Assembly: GCF_030499575.1 (NCBI RefSeq)
Contig: NZ_JASTLC010000001.1
Location: 682,001-746,000 of the forward strand
Length of the DNA stretch: 64,000 bases
Direction: 5' to 3'
Origin: Streptomyces sp. DG2A-72
GTDB taxonomy: Bacteria > Actinomycetota > Actinomycetes > Streptomycetales > Streptomycetaceae
Shown: positions 50,602 to 59,188 of the stretch, piece after piece
Position numbering within the stretch: position 1 is the first letter of the stretch
Layout: each line of letters begins with the position of its first letter
Notes under the pieces: generated by a model
What the model saw: only the letters and a program-made list of their open reading frames with translations
What the model was told of the DNA's origin: nothing
The model's database searches: none
Program-made: the position numbers and the translations under genes

Positions 50602-51846
50602 CTACGCCGATCGACACTCCGCGAGCCGCTTTTCGAGGAACCGCCGCTCGGCGTCGTTCACGACCAGTTCCAGCGCCTGTTCGTAGGCCGCTGCCGCCTC
50701 GGCCGTACGACCGCTGCGGCGCAGCAGATCCGCACGCGTGGCGGGCAGCAGGTGATACCCGGACAGCTCCCCCTCGGTCTCCAGCTCCGCCACCAGGGCC
50801 AGGCCCGCATCCGGGCCCTGCGCCATGCCGACGGCGACCGCACGGTTGAGCCGGACGACGGCGGAGGGCACGAACCGGGTCAGCTCCCCGTACAGCGCGG
50901 CGATGTCGGCCCAGTCGGTCTCCTCGGCCGTGGCCGCGGTGGTGTGGCAGGCGGCGATGGCGGCCTGGATCTGGTAAGGCCCGGGTTTGCCCCGGCGCAG
51001 GGCGGTCTCCAGCAGGCCGGTGCCTTCGTCGATCTCGGCGCGGTCCCACACCGTGCGGTCCTGGTCCTCCAGCGTCACCAGGTCGCCCGCCGCGTTCACG
51101 CGGGTCGCCCGGCGGGCGTCGTGCAGGAGCAGCAGCGCCAGCAGGCCGAGCACCTCGGGCTCGTCGGGCATGAGCCGGGCGAGCAGACGGGTGAGGCGCA
51201 GGGCCTCGGTGGTGAGGTTCGTGCGCATCAGGTCGGCGCCGGACGTGGCGGCGTACCCCTCGTTGAAGAGCAGGTAGAGCACGCCGAGCACGCCCGTGGT
51301 GCGTTCGGGGAGGAGGTGCGCGGGCGGTACGCGGTAGGGGATGCCGGCGTTGCGGATCTTCCGCTTGGCGCGCACCAGGCGCTGCGCCATCGTCGCCTCG
51401 GGGACGAGGAAGGCGCGGGCGATCTCGGGCGTGGTCAGCCCGGCGAGGGTGCGCAGGGTCAGGGCGACCCGGGCCTCGATGGGGAGGGCGGGGTGGCAGC
51501 AGGTGAAGATCAGCCGGAGCCGGTCGTCCTCGACGCCGCTCTCGTCGTACTCGTCGTGTCCATCGCGTGTCAGCACGGCCGCCTCCCGCAGCTTCGCCGC
51601 CCCCACCGCCTCCCGGCGCAGGACGTCCAGGGCCCGGTTGCGCGCGGTCGTCGTCAGCCAGGCGCCGGGGCGGCGCGGCACTCCGTCGCGCCGCCACCGG
51701 TCCAGGGCCTGGGCGAAGGCGTCCTGCGCGCACTCCTCGGCGAGGTCCCAGTCGCCGGTCACCCGGATGAGGGTGGCGACGACCTGACCCCATTCCTCGC
51801 GGAAGGTGGCGGCGACCGCCTCCTCGACGCCGTCCGTTGAGTTCAC
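50602..51846 (-). CDS. ECF RNA polymerase sigma factor, ECF42-like
   Basis: 414 residues. Sigma-2 (AATFREEWGQVVATLIRVTG, DWDLAEECAQDAFAQAL) and sigma-4 (LRTLAGLTTPEIARAFLVPE, MAQRLVRAKRKIRNA) regions are followed by a long C-terminal DUF6596/TPR-like domain (from about 190: LYLLFNEGYAATSG, LNRAVAVGMAQGP). This fits ECF42, known to lack an anti-sigma factor and to be linked to DGPF proteins, as here: it overlaps the DGPF gene by GTGA. The C-terminal extension is thought to control it directly. Confidence 0.92.
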   Translation of the reverse strand: MNSTDGVEEAVAATFREEWGQVVATLIRVTGDWDLAEECAQDAFAQALDRWRRDGVPRRPGAWLTTTARNRALDVLRREAVGAAKLREAAVLTRDGHDEYDESGVEDDRLRLIFTCCHPALPIEARVALTLRTLAGLTTPEIARAFLVPEATMAQRLVRAKRKIRNAGIPYRVPPAHLLPERTTGVLGVLYLLFNEGYAATSGADLMRTNLTTEALRLTRLLARLMPDEPEVLGLLALLLLHDARRATRVNAAGDLVTLEDQDRTVWDRAEIDEGTGLLETALRRGKPGPYQIQAAIAACHTTAATAEETDWADIAALYGELTRFVPSAVVRLNRAVAVGMAQGPDAGLALVAELETEGELSGYHLLPATRADLLRRSGRTAEAAAAYEQALELVVNDAERRFLEKRLAECRSA

Positions 51847-52184
51847 TCCCAGACCGGCCGTACCTCGACCGAGCCGCCGCCCAGTGCGGCGGGATGCCGG
51901 GAGGCGAGCGCGATGGCCTCGTCGAGATCGGCGACCTCGATGATGTCGAAGCCGGCGACGTACTCCTTGGACTCCACGAACGGCCCGTCGGTGAGCAGGA
52001 CTTCGTCGCCCTGCACGCGGACGGTCGTCGCATCGGAAGAGGGGCGCAGACGTGCGCCGCCCTTCACGATGTCGCGGCTGCGCACCAGGTCGATGTACTC
52101 GGTGAAGCGGGGGTCGTCGGCGATCTCCTCAGGGCTGAGTTCCTCGCCGCCGACGGGGGTGCAGATGAACAGCACGTACTTCAT
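51843..52184 (-). CDS. YCII/DGPF domain protein
   Basis: 113 residues, starting at the ATG at 52184, which overlaps the previous stop (ATGA), and ending in an overlap (GTGA) with the sigma gene. It carries the name-giving motif LTDGPFVESKEYVAGFDIIE and the usual ASRHPA end. DGPF/YCII proteins accompany ECF sigma factors; their biochemical activity is not established. Confidence 0.9.
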   Translation of the reverse strand: MKYVLFICTPVGGEELSPEEIADDPRFTEYIDLVRSRDIVKGGARLRPSSDATTVRVQGDEVLLTDGPFVESKEYVAGFDIIEVADLDEAIALASRHPAALGGGSVEVRPVWE

Positions 52185-52924
52185 GACCGGGCCTCCTCGA
52201 TTCCGGCGTCGAACGGGGCCGACGTGTGCTGATGGACGATGAGCCACCGGCCGGCCGGGAGCCGGTAGCCGGTGGTCACCCGCACGGTGCTGTCCAGCGG
52301 CTCCCCCGTGGTGAGGGTGGCCCGCATCCGCACGAGCGCGTGACTGAACGCGACGCTCTCGTCCACGCGGACCCGGAACTCCAGCACCTCGCGCTCCACG
52401 GGCCCCGTCACGGTCGAGAACCACCACTCCTGGGCCTTACGGAATGCGTCGATACCCCGCTGTTCCAGACCCGTCATGGGGTGGAACACCTCGACGTCGG
52501 GGGCGTAGCAGGCGAGCATCCGCGCGATGTCCCGTTCGCGGACCGCCTCGGTCAGTTCCGCGTCGAGCCGGCGGATCGATGTCTCGGCGTCCTCCTCGTC
52601 CCACATCGGCCAGAAGGGGCGCACCTCCATGGCACCGATGGTGGCCACGGGGTGCCTGGACGCCGCCTCGATCGCCTCCTCCAGGCTGTCGCACTCGAGG
52701 ATGTCGTATCCGGCGACGTACTCCTTCGTCTCCGCGAACGGCCCGTCGGTGCGCAGCACTTCGCCGCCACGCACCCGCACGGTGACGGCCTCGGCGGGCA
52801 GGGCGAGGCGGTGGCCGTGGAGGCGAACGCCATGGTCGCCGAGTTCCTCCACCCAGGGTTCGACGGGGGCCATGCCGGAGGCGTCGGCGGTGTCGTCGCC
52901 ACAGACGAGCAGCATGTATTTCAT
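52181..52924 (-). CDS. YCII/DGPF and SnoaL-like fusion protein
   Basis: 247 residues. The N-terminal DGPF domain (1-110, RTDGPFAETKEYVAGYDILE) is joined to a SnoaL/NTF2-like domain (about 120-240, ELTEAVRERDIARMLACYAP, GIDAFRKAQEWW). The SnoaL fold can bind small ligands or act as an enzyme; here it may sense a compound for the sigma pathway (inference). First gene of the ECF42 operon. Confidence 0.9.
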   Translation of the reverse strand: MKYMLLVCGDDTADASGMAPVEPWVEELGDHGVRLHGHRLALPAEAVTVRVRGGEVLRTDGPFAETKEYVAGYDILECDSLEEAIEAASRHPVATIGAMEVRPFWPMWDEEDAETSIRRLDAELTEAVRERDIARMLACYAPDVEVFHPMTGLEQRGIDAFRKAQEWWFSTVTGPVEREVLEFRVRVDESVAFSHALVRMRATLTTGEPLDSTVRVTTGYRLPAGRWLIVHQHTSAPFDAGIEEARS

Positions 52925-53042
52925 GGGTTCCTCCCGGTGCTCATGAGCTTCCTACACCCCACCGACGAACGGGCCACGGCCGAATCGACACACCTTCCTT
53001 GTTTTTCCCGCGAAGAGGCAGGGGCACCGGTTGGATGGCCCC

Positions 53043-53870
53043 ATGACCACCGACGAGTACACACGGCTGATGCGGGCCAACCAGGCCAACTGGGACGCCC
53101 GTACCCCCGTCCACCTCGCCAGCCGGTTCTACGGCCTCGACCAGGACCTCGATCCCGACCGCTGGTTCGCCGACTTCGAGTGGGAGGACCTCGGCGAGTT
53201 GTCGGGCCGCGACGTGCTCCACCTCCAGTGCCATCTCGGCACCGAGACGCTCGCCTTCGCCCGGCGCGGCGCACGGGCCGTCGGCCTCGACTTCTCCAAG
53301 GCGTCGGTGGCGGCGGCGACCGGCATCGCGGAGAAGGCGGGCGTCGACGTCGCATACGTACAGGCGAACGTGTACGACGCCGTGGAAGCGCTGGAGGGAC
53401 GGCAGTTCGACGTCGTCTACACCGGCAAGGGCGCTCTGTGTTACCTGCCGGACCTGGATCGCTGGGCGGATGTCGTCGCCCAACTCCTGCGACCCGGCGG
53501 CCTGTTGTACGTGGTCGAGTTCCATCCGCTGCTCAACTCCCTGGGGCCCAAGCCCGCTCCGGGCGAGGGTCCCGAGCTGTTGCTGCGCCATGACTATCTG
53601 GGCGGGGACGGCCCCGTGCACCGGGACGCGACGCACACCTACACGGACGGTCCCGCCGTCGAAGGCGCCACGGACAGTTATGAGTGGATGCACGGAATGG
53701 ACGAGGTCGTCAACGCGTTGATCGGTGCGGGACTGGCCGTCCGGCGGCTGCGGGAGAGCGACGAGCTGCCCTGGCAGCGCTGGCCGCGGATGGTGCGTAC
53801 GCCGTCCGGCTGGTGGCGGCTGCCCGAGCCGCGTATCCCACTGCTGTACGGCCTGTTGGCCGGCCGCTGA
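53043..53870 (+). CDS. Class I SAM-dependent methyltransferase
   Basis: 275 residues from the ATG at 53043. The start ANQANWDARTPVHLASRFY and the SAM motifs DVLHLQCHLGTETLAFARRG and VGLDFSKASVAAAT place it among the small-molecule methyltransferases common in actinomycetes. The Trp-rich end (PWQRWPRMVRTPSGWWRLPE) is typical. Divergent from the ECF42 operon. Substrate unknown. Confidence 0.88.
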   Translation: MTTDEYTRLMRANQANWDARTPVHLASRFYGLDQDLDPDRWFADFEWEDLGELSGRDVLHLQCHLGTETLAFARRGARAVGLDFSKASVAAATGIAEKAGVDVAYVQANVYDAVEALEGRQFDVVYTGKGALCYLPDLDRWADVVAQLLRPGGLLYVVEFHPLLNSLGPKPAPGEGPELLLRHDYLGGDGPVHRDATHTYTDGPAVEGATDSYEWMHGMDEVVNALIGAGLAVRRLRESDELPWQRWPRMVRTPSGWWRLPEPRIPLLYGLLAGR

Positions 53871-54164
53871 GTCTCATCTCACAGACGCGGCAGCGCACCG
53901 GGTGGTACGCTGCCGTCAGCACTCGTGTTCGCCGCATGATCGGCGCCGGTGCCAGTTCTTCTCTCCAGTTCGCCGAACAGCCCACCCTTTCCCGGGTCGG
54001 TGCATCGGCTTCCTGACACCACCTCGCAGCAGCGTTCGTCTGCCGTACCCGAGGTGAGGTTCCCCGCCGCCCCGAGGTGCGTCGTACGCCCTCCGGTTCG
54101 CGGCTTCTCTCCCCTTCCTTCCGCATGTCTCATGCACCTTCCGTCCTTGAAAGGACCACCATCA
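53871..54164 (+). promoter_or_regulatory. Pyrimidine-rich leader upstream of the rho paralogue
   Basis: 294 bases. The part from about 53950 to 54150 on the plus strand is rich in C and T and poor in G runs (ttcttctctcc, gcttctctccccttccttccgc). That is the composition of a Rho utilisation site, and rho genes are often self-limiting through such leaders. I see no obvious ORF or terminator in it. Confidence 0.4.
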
Positions 54165-55307
54165 ATGACCACCACACTCGAACACCCTCCCCTTCAGCAG
54201 GAACTCCCGGCCCGGGCCGCCACCGGCGTCCTCGACATCGACGCGGGCGGAAAAGGTCACCTGCGCGCCGAGAGCTGCCTGCCGTCCCCGTCCGACCTCC
54301 AGGTCCCCGCCGCGCTGATCCGCCGCCACGGCCTGCGCAAGGGCAACCTCGTGGACGGCGTACGCGGCACACAGCGTGCGCTGACCGAGGTCGTACGGAT
54401 CAATGGCCGCCCCGCCGGGGAGCTGCGCGACCGCCGTCACTTCCGTGACCTCACGCCGCTGCACCCGCGCGAGCGGCTCCGCCTCGAACACCGGGCGGCC
54501 GGCCTGACCGGGCGCGTCGCCGACCTGATCGCGCCCGTCGGCAAGGGCCAGCGCGGGCTCATCGTGGCCCCGCCCAAGACCGGCAAGACCGTCCTCCTCC
54601 AGCAGATCGCGGCAGCCGTCGCCGGCAACCATCCCGAGTGCCGGCTGATGGTCGTGCTGATCGACGAGCGGCCGGAGGAGGTCACCGACATGCGGCGCTC
54701 CGTGCACGGCGAGGTGTACGCCTCCACGTTCGACCAGGGGCCCAAGCAGCACATCGCGCTCGCCGAGCTGGTGATCGAGCGGGCCAAGCGGCTCGTCGAG
54801 GCCGGCGAGGACGTCGTCATCCTCTTCGACTCCCTGACCCGGCTGTGCCGGGCTCACAACAACGCGGCCGCCGCCGGTGGCCGCACCCTCAGCGGCGGCG
54901 TCGACGCGACCGCACTGATCGGGCCGAAGCGGTTCTTCGGCGCCGCCCGGCTGGCCGAGGAGGGCGGTTCGCTCACGATCCTCGCCACGGCACTGGTGGA
55001 AACCGGCTCGCGTGCCGACGACTTCTTCTTCGAGGAGCTGAAGAGCACCGGCAACATGGAGCTCCGGCTCAGCCGCGAGCTCGCCGCGCGCCGGGTGTTC
55101 CCGGCCGTCGAGATCAACCCGTCCGGCACCCGCCGCGAGGAACTCCTGCTGCCCCCGGCCGAGTTGACGGCCGTACGCGGGCTGCGGCGGGTCCTGCAGA
55201 GCCGCGACGGGCAGGCCGGCCTGGAGACGCTCCTGGAGCGGATGCGCGACACCCCGGACAACGCGACCTTCCTGCGCCGGATCCAGCCGACGCTGCCCGC
55301 CTCCTGA
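54165..55307 (+). CDS. Rho transcription termination factor paralogue, short form
   Basis: 380 residues. A reduced N-terminal RNA-binding part (about 20-70, GVLDIDAGGKGHLR) is followed by the hexameric ATPase: Walker A APPKTGKT (135-142), VVLIDERPEEVTDM, Walker B VVILFDSLTRLCRA, the secondary RNA-binding Q-loop region SGGVDATALIGPKRFFGAAR and R-loop KSTGNMELRLSR. The long Arg-rich insertion of the main actinobacterial Rho is absent, and the main rho neighbours (prfA, rpmE) are absent, so this is a second rho. Target transcripts are unknown. Confidence 0.92.
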   Translation: MTTTLEHPPLQQELPARAATGVLDIDAGGKGHLRAESCLPSPSDLQVPAALIRRHGLRKGNLVDGVRGTQRALTEVVRINGRPAGELRDRRHFRDLTPLHPRERLRLEHRAAGLTGRVADLIAPVGKGQRGLIVAPPKTGKTVLLQQIAAAVAGNHPECRLMVVLIDERPEEVTDMRRSVHGEVYASTFDQGPKQHIALAELVIERAKRLVEAGEDVVILFDSLTRLCRAHNNAAAAGGRTLSGGVDATALIGPKRFFGAARLAEEGGSLTILATALVETGSRADDFFFEELKSTGNMELRLSRELAARRVFPAVEINPSGTRREELLLPPAELTAVRGLRRVLQSRDGQAGLETLLERMRDTPDNATFLRRIQPTLPAS

Positions 55308-55395
55308 TCCCTGCGTGTGCGGCATCCGGGTGCACACACGCGGCGCTCGGCCCGGGCAGCGCAGCTCAGAGCGGGGACGTTTCTAGGTTTCCGAT

Positions 55396-56568
55396 ATGAC
55401 TATCGGATTTAGGTCCCGTGCCGTCGTGTCGACCTGCGTGCTCTGTACGGCGGGCCTGCTGGCCCTCGCCCCCGCCGGCACCGCCGCCCACCCCGCCGGC
55501 ATGGACCCGGACGCGCCCGGACCCCGGCCGGCCACACCGCAGCCGGCCCTGCTGTACCGCTCCGGCACACAGGTCCGGCCGCACCCCCGGACACCCGAAC
55601 TCCCGGAGGTCTCCGCGCTGTCCTGGGTGGTCGCCGACGCACGCACCGGCGAGGTGCTCGCCGCGCACGACGCGCACCGGAAACTGCCGCCCGCCAGCAC
55701 GCTCAAGACCCTGTTCGCGCTCACGGTGCTGCCCGTGCTGCCCGGCCGCGTCCGCCACCGGGTCGACGCGGAGGAACTGTCGGACCTCGGCCCAGGCAGC
55801 AGCCTGGTCGGGCTCGCCGAGGGCCGCACCTACCGGGTGACCGACCTGTGGAACGGCGTCTTCCTCAACTCCGGCAACGACGCCGTGCACGTCCTGGCCC
55901 GGCTCAGCGGCGGCTGGCACGCCACGGCCCATCGGATGCAGGCCAAGGCCCGCGCCCTGGGCGCCCGGGACACGCACGTCCTGTCACCGGACGGCTACGA
56001 CGCCCCGGGCCAGGTGTCGTCGGCGTACGACCTGGCGGTGTTCGGCCGTGCGGGACTGCACCACCGGGACTTCGCCCGGTACTGCGCCACGGCCGTGGCC
56101 GCGTTCCCGGGCGGAGGCGGCTGGTCGTACGACATCCACAACACCAACCGGCTGCTGACCGGCGCCGACGGCGTGGACCCCTACCCCGGTCTGATCGGCA
56201 TCAAGAACGGCTACACCAGCAACGCCGGCTACACGCTCGTCGCCGCCGCCCGCCGCAGCGGGCGCACCCTCGTCGTCACGGTGATGAACCCTCAGGAGGG
56301 CGGCCGGCACGCCGTCTACGAGGAAGCACGGTCGTTGCTCGACTGGGGGTTCGACGCCGCCGGGCGGGTCGATCCGGTGGGGTCGCTGGACGCGTTGCGG
56401 GTCAGGCCCAGGCCGGCTCCGGAGGCCGTGCCCGTGGTCGCCGCGGCCGCCCCGGACACCGAGCCCGACTGGGCGGCGACGGGCGTGATCGCGGGTGCGG
56501 CCGTGCTGGGCGCCGCCGTGGTGGTGCTGGTGGTGCGACGGATGGGCATCCGGCTCACACGGGACTGA
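55396..56568 (+). CDS. D-alanyl-D-alanine carboxypeptidase (PBP5-type)
   Basis: 390 residues. Signal peptide, then the penicillin-binding fold with STLK (101-104), SGN (159-161) and the third motif as IKNGYT, so KTG is KNG here. A C-terminal membrane helix (VIAGAAVLGAAVVVLVVRR) anchors it outside. Such enzymes trim the terminal D-Ala of peptidoglycan stem peptides. Its 3' end overlaps the glycosyltransferase on the other strand by 253 bases. Confidence 0.9.
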   Translation: MTIGFRSRAVVSTCVLCTAGLLALAPAGTAAHPAGMDPDAPGPRPATPQPALLYRSGTQVRPHPRTPELPEVSALSWVVADARTGEVLAAHDAHRKLPPASTLKTLFALTVLPVLPGRVRHRVDAEELSDLGPGSSLVGLAEGRTYRVTDLWNGVFLNSGNDAVHVLARLSGGWHATAHRMQAKARALGARDTHVLSPDGYDAPGQVSSAYDLAVFGRAGLHHRDFARYCATAVAAFPGGGGWSYDIHNTNRLLTGADGVDPYPGLIGIKNGYTSNAGYTLVAAARRSGRTLVVTVMNPQEGGRHAVYEEARSLLDWGFDAAGRVDPVGSLDALRVRPRPAPEAVPVVAAAAPDTEPDWAATGVIAGAAVLGAAVVVLVVRRMGIRLTRD

Positions 56569-57668
56569 CCGACCGGCAGCCACAGCAGCAGGCCGAGCGT
56601 GATCCAGGCGTACGTGTTGCTGCCGAGGAATCCGTCGATGCCGGAGGCGTCGTCGAACCACAGCCACACCACGCTGGTGCACAGCACCGCGTACAGCCCG
56701 GCCGCGACCCGCGGGTGCCGGGCACGAACCAGCACGGCGAACGCGGGCAGCAGCCACACGAGATGGTGCACCCACGTGATCGGGCTGATCAGACACGCGG
56801 TCAGCCCGGTGAGGGCGAACGCCGCCGCCCAGTCCCCGACGGCGACCGCGCGGCGCGCCCGAACCGCCCACACGCCCAAGAGCACCACGACCACGGCGGC
56901 CCACACCGCGCGGTCCGTCTCGCCGAGCCGGGCCAGAATCCCCTGCACCGACTGGTTCGACACATAGTCGAGGCGGCCGATCCGGGTCGTGTCCCACATC
57001 GCGTCGGTCCAGTAGAACCGTGAGGCGTCGGGCGCCACCAGCGCGGCGAACCCGGTCGCCGCGACGGCGACGACCGACGCGACGGCGGCAGCACGCCAGC
57101 GGCGGGCCAGCAGCAGCAGAAGGATGAACAGCGCCGGAGTCAGCTTGATCGCCGCCGCGAGGCCGATCCCCACCCCCGCCCACCTGCCCCGCCCCGTGGC
57201 CAGCAGCCAGCAGTCGAAAAGGACCAGAGCCATCAGCAGCACGTTCACCTGGCCGAAGCTGAAGGTGTCGCGCAGCGGCTCGAACAGCGCAAGAGCACAG
57301 GCGCCGAGCGCGCAGCCGTACCAGCCGTACCTCCGCCACGACCGTCCGGCCAGGATGCGCACGACGACCGCGAGCGCCCCCAGGTTGAGCAGCAGCGCCA
57401 CGGCGATCGCGGCGTGCAGCCCGAGCAGCGCCATCGGCAGCATGGCGACGGCCGCGAACGGCGGATACGTGAAGCCGTACGTCGTCCCGGGCACCCGGTA
57501 GTCGTAGATACGGCCGCCGTGGTGGACCCAGGTGTCGACGGCCCCGTAGTAGACGCGCAGGTCGAACCAGCCGCGCAGCAGCGGAACCGTTGCGGTGAAG
57601 ACGATGACGACGACGGCGATGGCGGCCACGAGCAGCGCGCGCCCGCGGTCCGTGCGGGGCAGTCTCAT
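56316..57668 (-). CDS. Glycosyltransferase family 87 (alpha-mannosyltransferase-like)
   Basis: 450 residues, about ten membrane helices. After RGWFDLRVYYGAVDTWVHHG comes the GT87 pattern TYGFTYPPFAA, FGQVNVLLMALVLFDCW, IKLTPALFILLLLL and WVHHLVWLLP. It uses a polyprenol-phosphate sugar at the outer face of the membrane. The ATG at 57668 overlaps the previous gene's stop. The last 80 residues, low-complexity Ser/Ala/Thr, are read antisense through the end of the carboxypeptidase gene and probably are not part of the fold. Confidence 0.88.
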   Translation of the reverse strand: MRLPRTDRGRALLVAAIAVVVIVFTATVPLLRGWFDLRVYYGAVDTWVHHGGRIYDYRVPGTTYGFTYPPFAAVAMLPMALLGLHAAIAVALLLNLGALAVVVRILAGRSWRRYGWYGCALGACALALFEPLRDTFSFGQVNVLLMALVLFDCWLLATGRGRWAGVGIGLAAAIKLTPALFILLLLLARRWRAAAVASVVAVAATGFAALVAPDASRFYWTDAMWDTTRIGRLDYVSNQSVQGILARLGETDRAVWAAVVVVLLGVWAVRARRAVAVGDWAAAFALTGLTACLISPITWVHHLVWLLPAFAVLVRARHPRVAAGLYAVLCTSVVWLWFDDASGIDGFLGSNTYAWITLGLLLWLPVGQSRVSRMPIRRTTSTTTAAPSTAAPAITPVAAQSGSVSGAAAATTGTASGAGLGLTRNASSDPTGSTRPAASNPQSSNDRASS

Positions 57669-59065
57669 ACGGTGCTCTCCCGCAAGGGTGCCTGGGCCGC
57701 CTGATGGGCCTGCCAGAGGACGACGACGGCGAGCACACCGCCGGAAACAGCCAGGATCAGTTCCTCGGCGCCTGCCGGGAGGCCGTTCGGCATGGCGAGC
57801 AGTGCGACCACTCCGGTCACGGCCGCCAGCCGGTACCGCACCGAGCTGCTGGGTGCCGCCGCGGCGAGGAGGAACACCCCCCACAGGGCGTACCAGGGCC
57901 GGATCGCCGGGCCGAGGACGACGACCGCGGCGAAGCTGAGGCCGAGTGCGTAGACCGGGCTGAAACGTGGGCGGTGCAGCCATATGGCAGCGATGGCCGC
58001 GGCGGTGGCCGCCAAGCCGAGCACGTGCCAGGCCGGCACGGCGAGCGGAGCCAGGTCGCCGAGGCCCAGCTTGGTGAGAACGGTGCCGGTGGCACGGCCG
58101 AGCAGGCTGGTGAGCGCCCAGTTCTGCGGGGACACAGGGGTTTTCAGGGCTCCTATCCAGCCGTATCCCGTTCCGGCCAGGGTGGTTGCCACGACCGTGG
58201 TCACGGCCGCGGCGGCTCCCGTGGTGAGCACCGACCGCACCGGACTGCGGCCCGCGCGGATCTGCAGGGCCACGACCGCGGCGAGCCCGAGCACGGCGGG
58301 CGCCTTGACCAGCGCGGCGAGCGTGACCAGGATCGCGCCCAGCACCGGCCATCGGCCGAGGGCCGCGACCAGTCCCACGCCGAGCAGCCCGAGCATGATG
58401 GCGTCGTTGTGGGCGCCGGCCACCAGGTGCAGCAGCACCAGCGGGTTGAGGGCGCCCAGCCAGAGGGCGGCTGCCGGGTCGGCGCCGCTGTGCCGGGCCA
58501 GCCGGGGCAGCGCTGCCGCCATCAACGCGACACCGAGCAGCGCGACCAGCCGCATCCCGAACAGCCCCGCCGGAATCTCGCCCCGGGTGATGCCGGAGAG
58601 CGCGGAGGCGACGGCGAGGAACACCGGGCCGTACGGAGCGCCGGTCTGCTGCCACAGCGGCGACACCTCGTCCGCGAGCGGGCCGCCGAGCCGGGCCGGG
58701 CCGTGTGCGTAGACGTCCATGTGGGCGTCGACCATCGCCCCTTGTGCGAGATAGCTGTAGACGTCCCGGCTGAACAGCGGCGGCGCGAGCAGCAGAGGCG
58801 CCGCCCAGACGGCGAGGACGAGCAACATGGCCCGCGGGGACGGCGGTTCCGCGCTGCGGATCAGCCGTCCGAGCAGAGCCCAGGCGGCTATCAGCAGAAT
58901 GATGCCGAAGTACACGCCGACCAGGCCCAGGGCCGCATGCGCGGACGAGGGCGCGATCAGCTCACGGACCGGCAGGGCTCCCGCCGTCTCACCACCCAGT
59001 GCGAGAAAAGCGGTACCGGCCAGACCGAGAGCCTGGCAGCGACGGAGATCGACGGGGAAAGCCAT
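57665..59065 (-). CDS. MptB-like polyprenol-phosphomannose-dependent mannosyltransferase
   Basis: 466 residues from the ATG at 59065. Many membrane helices. The acidic loop FSRDVYSYLAQGAMVDAHMD (DxYSY with the catalytic Asp region), GAPYGPVFL and LNPLVLLHLVAGAHND are hallmarks of MptA/MptB GT-C enzymes that build alpha-1,6-mannan on lipoglycans. Overlaps the GT87 gene by ATGA, so both are made together and probably act on the same envelope glycan. Confidence 0.88.
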   Translation of the reverse strand: MAFPVDLRRCQALGLAGTAFLALGGETAGALPVRELIAPSSAHAALGLVGVYFGIILLIAAWALLGRLIRSAEPPSPRAMLLVLAVWAAPLLLAPPLFSRDVYSYLAQGAMVDAHMDVYAHGPARLGGPLADEVSPLWQQTGAPYGPVFLAVASALSGITRGEIPAGLFGMRLVALLGVALMAAALPRLARHSGADPAAALWLGALNPLVLLHLVAGAHNDAIMLGLLGVGLVAALGRWPVLGAILVTLAALVKAPAVLGLAAVVALQIRAGRSPVRSVLTTGAAAAVTTVVATTLAGTGYGWIGALKTPVSPQNWALTSLLGRATGTVLTKLGLGDLAPLAVPAWHVLGLAATAAAIAAIWLHRPRFSPVYALGLSFAAVVVLGPAIRPWYALWGVFLLAAAAPSSSVRYRLAAVTGVVALLAMPNGLPAGAEELILAVSGGVLAVVVLWQAHQAAQAPLRESTV

Positions 59066-59188
59066 GGCCAACACTCGGAAAGCGTGTCAACGTCGGGTGG
59101 CCGGAAAGCGACGAGCCGCCCACCAGGTGGGGGCCGAAGTGTTACCGGTGTGTGATTGTTGCAGGTCCCGGCACTGCACAAGCCCCTC

